Positions 58,346 through 64,000 of a stretch of DNA of 64,000 nt are shown one piece after another (positions within the stretch are counted from its first letter, which is position 1; each line of letters begins with the position of its first letter). Source of the stretch: Hyaloscypha bicolor E (taxonomy: Eukaryota; Ascomycota; Leotiomycetes; Helotiales; Hyaloscyphaceae); contig NW_020194589.1 of NCBI RefSeq assembly GCF_002865645.1, forward strand, positions 1,224,812 to 1,288,811. The letters run 5' to 3'. The notes beneath the pieces were generated by a model. The model did no database searches, had not been told where the DNA came from, and saw only the letters and a program-made list of their open reading frames with translations. Position numbers and translations under genes: made by a program.

Positions 58346-59087
58346 TTATATTAGCGACCCAGGGAAGATCATATTCTGGAGCTCTATCCTCATATATCTC
58401 CCTCGTAGTCGTGGGATCACAATCATAATTCAAGCTTTAATTGCATTATTCGTACGACGATAATAACCTCTCCTGTTTGGTTCAAGACTTTCTCTTATTA
58501 GTCCTTTTACGACTATCTTTAAGCGTACCGCTTTTCCGCTAATTTTACGGACGCCGTAATATTATCTTCTGCTTCTCTATTCTCTACTAAGCTTTAGCTT
58601 TACGATTTAGCCCTAATTACATTAATTTCGTACGATGATAATGTCTTTTATTGGTTCAAGACTCTCCTCTTACGCCTGAATTATTACTGCTTTGCACTTA
58701 CTTTGATTTCCGCTGATTCTACGGACGACGCAATTTCGTCTTCTCGTCTTCTACTTCTCTATTCTCTCTTGCCAAGTATTACGATTCAGGCTTTAATTGC
58801 GTTATTCGTATGACAACGATAACCTCTCCTGTTTAGTTCAAAACTCTCTCTTTTACTTACTTTCACGACTACCTTCAAGCGTACCGAGTTTTAGCTAATT
58901 CCACGGACGCCGCAATCTCGTCTTCTCTACTTCTCTGTTCTCTCCTGCCAAGCTTTAGGATTTAGCCCCAATTATATCAATTCCGTACGATTTCGACGTC
59001 CTTTATTGGTTCAAGACTGTCTTCTTACGGCTTAATTATAACTACTTTGCATTCGCTTCAATTTCTATTGATTTCGCCGATTGCGTA

Positions 59088-59516
59088 ATGGCAACCACCC
59101 TTCCTGTCGACTTCTCCGATTCCCCTTTATTTATGAAGCTAGATGCTTTATAACTCTCTCGTTCTTACTTTCAATATATCGATGAGCTCGTATAATACAG
59201 AGATCCTTCCGATTCTGATGTTCAGAGCCTTCTTGCTTACTATAAAGAACTGCTCCGGCAAGAGCTCAATTATATATGCCTTGGAATCGTATCTTTTACG
59301 ATTCTTTCCCCTCCTTCGCATCTCTCTCCCGATTGGCTACACGATATTAAGACTCCTCCGCCTCTATCTTCTCCTTTGCCTTTAGCTTCTCCTGCTACGC
59401 AACTACAAGAGTATAAGTCTCTATTTCAGACGGACGAAGACGACGAGATGCCGGTATGGGTTAGTCAAGTGGTGGCATATATAATACGCAAAGCTGGGGC
59501 TATTTGGTGGGCATAA
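59088..59516 (+). pseudogene. Unrecognised 142-codon ORF inside the nested LTR element
   Basis: Begins MATTLPVDFSDSPLFMKLDA and is closed by TAA after AIRKAGAIWW-like residues (VAYIIRKAGAIWWA). Two in-frame TAA codons interrupt it, both readable as former CAA. It is rich in Leu, Pro and Ser, with an acidic TDEDDE patch. I recognise no domain. It may be a gag derivative of the element or a captured host fragment. Confidence 0.45.
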
Positions 59517-60009
59517 GTGGATAATTCCGTACGATTTCGACGATTTTCGACCCTCCTTTACTCCCCCTTATTCAATTCCAAGCCCAGTAATTTCTGTAGT
59601 TACTATAGTAATTACAGAGGTTCCTGGCACATACTTCACTTTACGATTCCCTCTCCGATTCCCTCTCCGATTTACGAACCGTTCTCTCCTTCGATTCCCC
59701 TTTTACGTACAATTTCGGCAGCTCCCGATACTCCTTTACCTTCTCCTTATTCGATTCCAAGTCCAGTGATTTCTGTGGTTGCTATAGCAGTTACAGTGGT
59801 TTCTGGTACACACTTCACTTTACGCTTCCCTTTTCGATTTACGGTTCTCTTCTCCGATTTACGGTTCCCTCTTCCGATTTTCGAACCTCCCCCTATTTTT
59901 TTTAAGACCAGTAATGCTTGCTTTACGGTGGTAATAGCAGAGGTGCTAGCATAGATATTTCGTACGATTGAGTGGTGCTTTAGGCACGATTTTTATGATG
60001 CGGTAGAGA

Positions 60010-60400
60010 AAGAGAGAGAGTATTTCCTTGTGCTTTGGGCACGTTTAGTATCAAAAGAGAGAGCGTTTCCTTGTACTTTGGGTACGTTTAGCGTCAAAGC
60101 GAGTGTTTCCTTGTACTTTGGGTACGTTTAGCGTTAAAGAGAGTGTTTCCTTGTACTTTGGGTACGCTTAGTGTTAAAGAGAGTGTTTCCTTGTACTTCG
60201 GGTACGCTTAGTGTCAGAGAGTGTGTTTCCTTGTGCTTTGGGCACGTTTAGTGTTAAAGAGTGTCTACTAGTGCTCCGGTATAATTCGTACGATGCGGCA
60301 GAGAGAGTGTTTCCTTGTACTTTGGGCACGTTTAGTGTTAAAAGAGAGAGTGTCTCCTTGTACTTTGGGTACGCTTAGTGTTAAAGAGAGAGTTTACGGG
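60010..60400. repeat. 40-bp minisatellite in the nested LTR element
   Basis: About eight copies of a 40-bp unit with the core TTTCCTTGTACTTTGGGTAC and a GTTTAGYGTTAAAGAGAG tail. One copy is replaced by a diverged segment with TTCGTACGATGCGGCAGAG. Confidence 0.85.
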
Positions 60401-60623
60401 TGCTATAGGCACGATTCGTATGATTTCGGGTGTGAAAAATGGAGTGTTTACTGGTGCTTTGAGCGACGAATTGGGCTGGAAACATAGTGGTTTGAAGTCG
60501 GGGCATATATAAGGCAGAGCATACGATGGGTTTTTGATTATTATATTACTTTATGGGTGGTTTTGGCTCTTGCTCTTGGAGTGTACTCAGGGATCGAGCA
60601 CTTGTAAGTAGGGGAAGTATATG

Positions 60624-60836
60624 GTGGGGATTTTACCTCTATTGGTCACGTGGTTCTATTATGTGACCTCCGGACGTCCGTAGTCCGCAACCCGCTTATA
60701 TATTACCCCTCTTTCCTTCTTAGTTTAGAAATTAACCAACCTTCACTCCCTAATTCCACGTCTCACTCGTATGCTGTGATCCCACGCTATGGAAGCCTAT
60801 TCTATACTTTATATTACTCCGTGTTCTATATCCCTA
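60624..60836 (+). repeat. 3' LTR of the nested element
   Basis: 213 bp, direct copy of 58133-58345. Differences between the two copies are mainly C/T and A/G exchanges. Confidence 0.85.
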
Positions 60837-63800
60837 TTATAATATCCTTATTTACTTTTGAAATAAAAGTAAATACTATAATTATATTTACTAGATACTT
60901 ATTAAGCTATATAAAAATAACCTGTTTTATAAACTTAGTAAATACAAGTTTAATATTAAGGAAGTCGAATTTTTGGGCTTCCTTATTAAAATAAAAGGTA
61001 TTTATATAGATCCTGAATAGGTCTATAGTATTATTAAATAGCTAGAACCAGAATTATTCTATAATATTCAAGTATTTCTTGGATTTACTAATTTCTATTA
61101 TAGGTTTATTTACTATTACTTTTAGATAACTATAGGCTTAATAGATCTCTTAAAAAAATAGAAAAGGGCCGGAAATCCGGTCTCTTTATATAAATAGATA
61201 AAGTAGCTAAAAGCTTTAAGACTTTAAAAAAAGCTTTTACTATAATACCTGTCCTAGTCTATTTTAATTCTTCTAAGAAGATTTATATTAAAACTAATAT
61301 ATTGAAATTTGTAATTACTAGTACTATTTTATAATAAGTTAATTCTAGTAATAGCCCGAAAAAATACTAGTATCTAGTAATATTCTGGTTCCGGAAACTC
61401 TCTAAAGCCAAATATAATTATAGTACCTATAATAGGAAGCTGCTTATAATTATTAAAGCCTTTAAGTATTAGTACTATTACCTTAAAAGGTCCAGATTTA
61501 TAATCGAGGTTATTATAGACTATAATAACCTCTAATACTTTATAGAAATAAAGTATCTAGAGAGCTATTAAGTATATTAGGTAATATATCTTATAATATT
61601 ATTTACTATAGAGATATCTCAAATCTAATAAACGGACCTAGTAAAAGATCTAATTATAAAGAAGATTCTATTAATATAACTTGGCTTCTAATCTTTTAGA
61701 ATAAGTTAAAGAAAGCTTTTATAGTTATAATTCAGAGATCCTTATAGATATCTAAAGAGTTCTCTCTTTAAAATAAGTATTATTTAATATTTGCTATATC
61801 TATAATAGCTAAAAAGAAATATTTACTATAAGACGAGTAGATAGATTATCTTATAGATTCTTTAACTATAGAATTAGTTAAGAAGTAAGATATAGGGAAA
61901 TACCTTAAAGACTCTACTATTATAGCTAAGGTAATAGGGATATCTATAACTATATTACTTAATAAAACTAAAGACTTCTCGGTTTCTCGAGTTTTTAAAT
62001 TAGATAGTTATAAATATCTAATTCCCTATATATAAAAATATATAGCTACTAAAAGAGCTATAGTACTAGCCCCTTTATCTAAATTTCTTCTAGATATTAT
62101 CTAGATAGCTCAGAGAAATAATTCTTAATATTAGAATATTATAAAATAGAGGTTTAGTAAGAAAGATATTAAGAGAAAAGAAATCTGGAAAAATAATTCG
62201 AGCTTACTTAAATACTATTTCAGAATTATTATATCTAATAATTCCGCTTTATATTAAGAAGTTATAAAGCTTTATTATAATAATTTAATAGCCAAATACT
62301 ATAGAATAGAAAAAACTCTTAAGCTTTTTAAAAGGTCTTAGTATTAGGAAAATATAGAAAGAAATATTTATAATTATTATTAAAAATATAATATTTACTA
62401 GAAAGTTAAAGTAAAAAGGTATTTACTATATAGTCTGCTTAGTAGTTTATTATAGCCTGAGAAATCCTGAAATAAGATCTCTATAGATTTTATTATAAGT
62501 TTACTATTATATAAGAATCTAGTAAAAAGTTCTAATTTTAATATAATTCTTATAATTATTAACTAGTATTCTAAAATAGTAAGATATATTATATACTATA
62601 AGACTATTAACTTTCTAGAGCTTACTAAAATTATATAGGAATATATTTTCTTAATCTTTAGCTTCTCTAATAGAATTATTTCCGATTAAGAAATAGTATT
62701 TACTAGTTAGTTCTAGTCTGCTTTTTACTTTTATTTAATATACAAATAGTATTTAAGTATAACTTACTATTTTCAGATAAATAATTAAATAGAAAAGCAA
62801 AACTAGGCCTCAAAATATTACTTAAAATATTATTATAATACCTAAAAAAATAACTAGTTTAAGAAGTTATCTTTTATAGAATTTATATATAATAACTCAA
62901 AATATTAGGTTTTATAGAATATATCTTTCTATATATATTATAAATATTATTCTTAATTTCTATAGAATCCTGAAAATAGAATTATAGAAAAAGTACTAGC
63001 TATATATAAGAGACTAGAAACCCTTAAAATAAAGTAAAGAAAGCTTAAGGATTTATAGTATTATATATAAAATAACCGGGAAACCTATTATAATAAGTAC
63101 TAGTTAGCTAAATATTATTAATAAAGAATATTAAACTTAAAATAAGAAAGCTTAAGCTAAAATTTATAGATTTATTTAGAATTCTTAAATATATTAGTAA
63201 TTTAATATATAAGTTAGAACTATTAAATATATAGTAAAAAAGAATTAGAAGCTATTATTAATTACTAATAAGATAATAGAAATAAGAAGTAATAGTATTT
63301 AATTAAATAAAAAGCCTAGTCTAAAAATTATAATATCTAGTTATTTACTTTTCCTAATCTTAAAAATTCTAAGAAACTTCTAAAATTATATAACTAAAAC
63401 TATAGCTTAAAATCCGAAACTATTTTTTAATAATCTTTTAAAATTAAAAAGAATTCTAAACTATTAAGAAAAAGGTTACTTAAAAAAAAGAGAGAATCTA
63501 GATAGCTAAGAAAAGGCCCGGAATAATAATAGAAATATTCTTTTCCTAGGATTTTTTATTTATAAAGGTTTTCTAGGGTTTTATTAAGGCTTATAAGAAT
63601 TATATTTAAATTATTAGAAAAAGATTCAGAATTAAGAAAGATTTATTATAAGTAAACTAGTTATAAGTATCTTAAATAAATAAACTTTAATTCCTATAAA
63701 TTTCTAATTTCTAAAATAAGAATACTAAATACCGGCCCTATTTAGAACTTAGTAAAGAATTAGCTAATACTTTCCGGAATTTGCTTATTTCTTAATAAAA

Positions 63801-64000
63801 TATAGTTATATTATAATAATATTAGTATTAAGAATATTAAAAGAAGTAAATAAGGAACTTATAATAGCTATATATATCTTATAGAAAGCCTAAACTTCTA
63901 AAGTCCGGTTCTAAATAGCTATAAATATTATATTATTAGTATTTAAAATACTAGTAATAAATTACTTAGTAATCTCGGCAATAAACTCGGTAATAAAATT

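Larger units (their letters stand above)
58133..60836. mobile_element. Non-autonomous LTR element, 2704 bp, nested in Gypsy 2
   Basis: Two direct 213-bp LTRs (58133-58345 and 60624-60836) start GTRGGGATTTTACC and end ATATCCCTA. They differ mainly by transitions. TTATA is present on both sides (58128-58132, 60837-60841). The interior has no protease, reverse transcriptase or integrase. It holds alternating repeats of about 180 bp (58,430-59,080), a broken ORF (59088-59516) and a 40-bp minisatellite. Composition is far less AT-rich than the host element, so the insertion is younger than most of the host's RIP damage. Confidence 0.85.
55650..63300 (+). mobile_element. Ty3/Gypsy retrotransposon 2, RIP-degraded and split by an insertion
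   Basis: Gag-like sequence around 56,300-56,900. Reverse transcriptase at 57,780-58,132 (LFIPKKNRELYLYINYYKLN; KIFIKLDLKNIYYQIRIYK; IIIYLDNII) is cut by the LTR element at 58133-60836 and resumes at 60,842 (YKLSKYKFNIKEVEFLGFL, GFTNFYYRFI). Integrase at 62,470-62,900 (KISIDFIISLLLYKN; IISDQEIVFTSQFQSAF; NNQIEKQNQASKYYL) follows, then a decayed C-terminal region. Stops are at glutamine and tryptophan positions. No LTR pair was found. The sequence to 64,000 stays AT-rich and unassigned. Confidence 0.75.

Noticed and set aside
60293..60487. Open frame with repeated Cys-containing motif
   Set aside because: It is the translation of the 40-bp minisatellite.

Overview
The window is nuclear DNA of a filamentous ascomycete (Pezizomycotina). 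The evidence is short introns of about 40-100 nt with CTRAY branch points, Zn(II)2Cys6 regulators, a NACHT-ankyrin (NLR-like) gene, and gene-rich segments of normal composition separated by very AT-rich blocks. The AT-rich blocks are transposons in which coding stretches are riddled with C-to-T / G-to-A changes, as left by repeat-induced point mutation (RIP). I cannot name the species; the class (for example Leotiomycetes) would be a guess.

Layout. 1-479 is AT-rich RIP debris that has eaten into the 3' end of a large NLR-like gene (480-5436, minus; nine exons' worth of domains in eight exons: esterase-like domain, two NACHT ATPase domains in tandem, ankyrin repeats). 6065-7603 is a fumarate-reductase-type flavoprotein. 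7970-8880 holds a 272-bp MITE plus Copia and hAT fragments. 9064-10212 is a serine beta-lactamase-fold esterase. 10481-16350 is a RIP-degraded hAT transposon with subterminal repeat arrays, and 16359-18959 is a pogo/Fot1-type transposon with perfect 83-bp terminal repeats, inserted 8 bp from it.

From 20.8 to 49.5 kb lies a gene-rich island that reads like a catabolic cluster for an aromatic compound. It has a type-B carboxylesterase divergent from a Zn2Cys6 regulator, a sugar-porter-family MFS transporter, a second Zn2Cys6 regulator, an intradiol ring-cleaving dioxygenase, a family III CoA-transferase, an alpha/beta hydrolase (enol-lactonase type), a salicylate-hydroxylase-type FAD monooxygenase, an aldehyde dehydrogenase with a one-base frameshift, a decayed GPR1/FUN34/YaaH acetate-transporter gene, a 4-coumarate-CoA-ligase-like enzyme ending in a peroxisomal signal, and a third Zn2Cys6 regulator. 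A plausible flow is aldehyde to acid (dehydrogenase), acid to diol (monooxygenase), ring opening (dioxygenase), lactone hydrolysis (hydrolase) and CoA chemistry (ligase and transferase). The exact substrate cannot be read from sequence. Two intergenic regions carry four-copy, helically phased short repeats (12 bp at 22452-22494, 11 bp at 36258-36297) that could be operators. LINE ORF1 debris and a tRNA-like SINE candidate sit at 24.85-25.9 kb and a 452-bp MITE at 41987-42438.

50.4-64.0 kb is a block of two RIP-degraded Ty3/Gypsy elements. The reverse transcriptase of the second is split by a 2704-bp non-autonomous LTR element (58133-60836; two 213-bp LTRs, TTATA target duplication) that carries an unrecognised ORF and a 40-bp minisatellite.

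Intron positions were deduced by reading-frame continuity, splice consensus and family fit. No alignment or database search was run.
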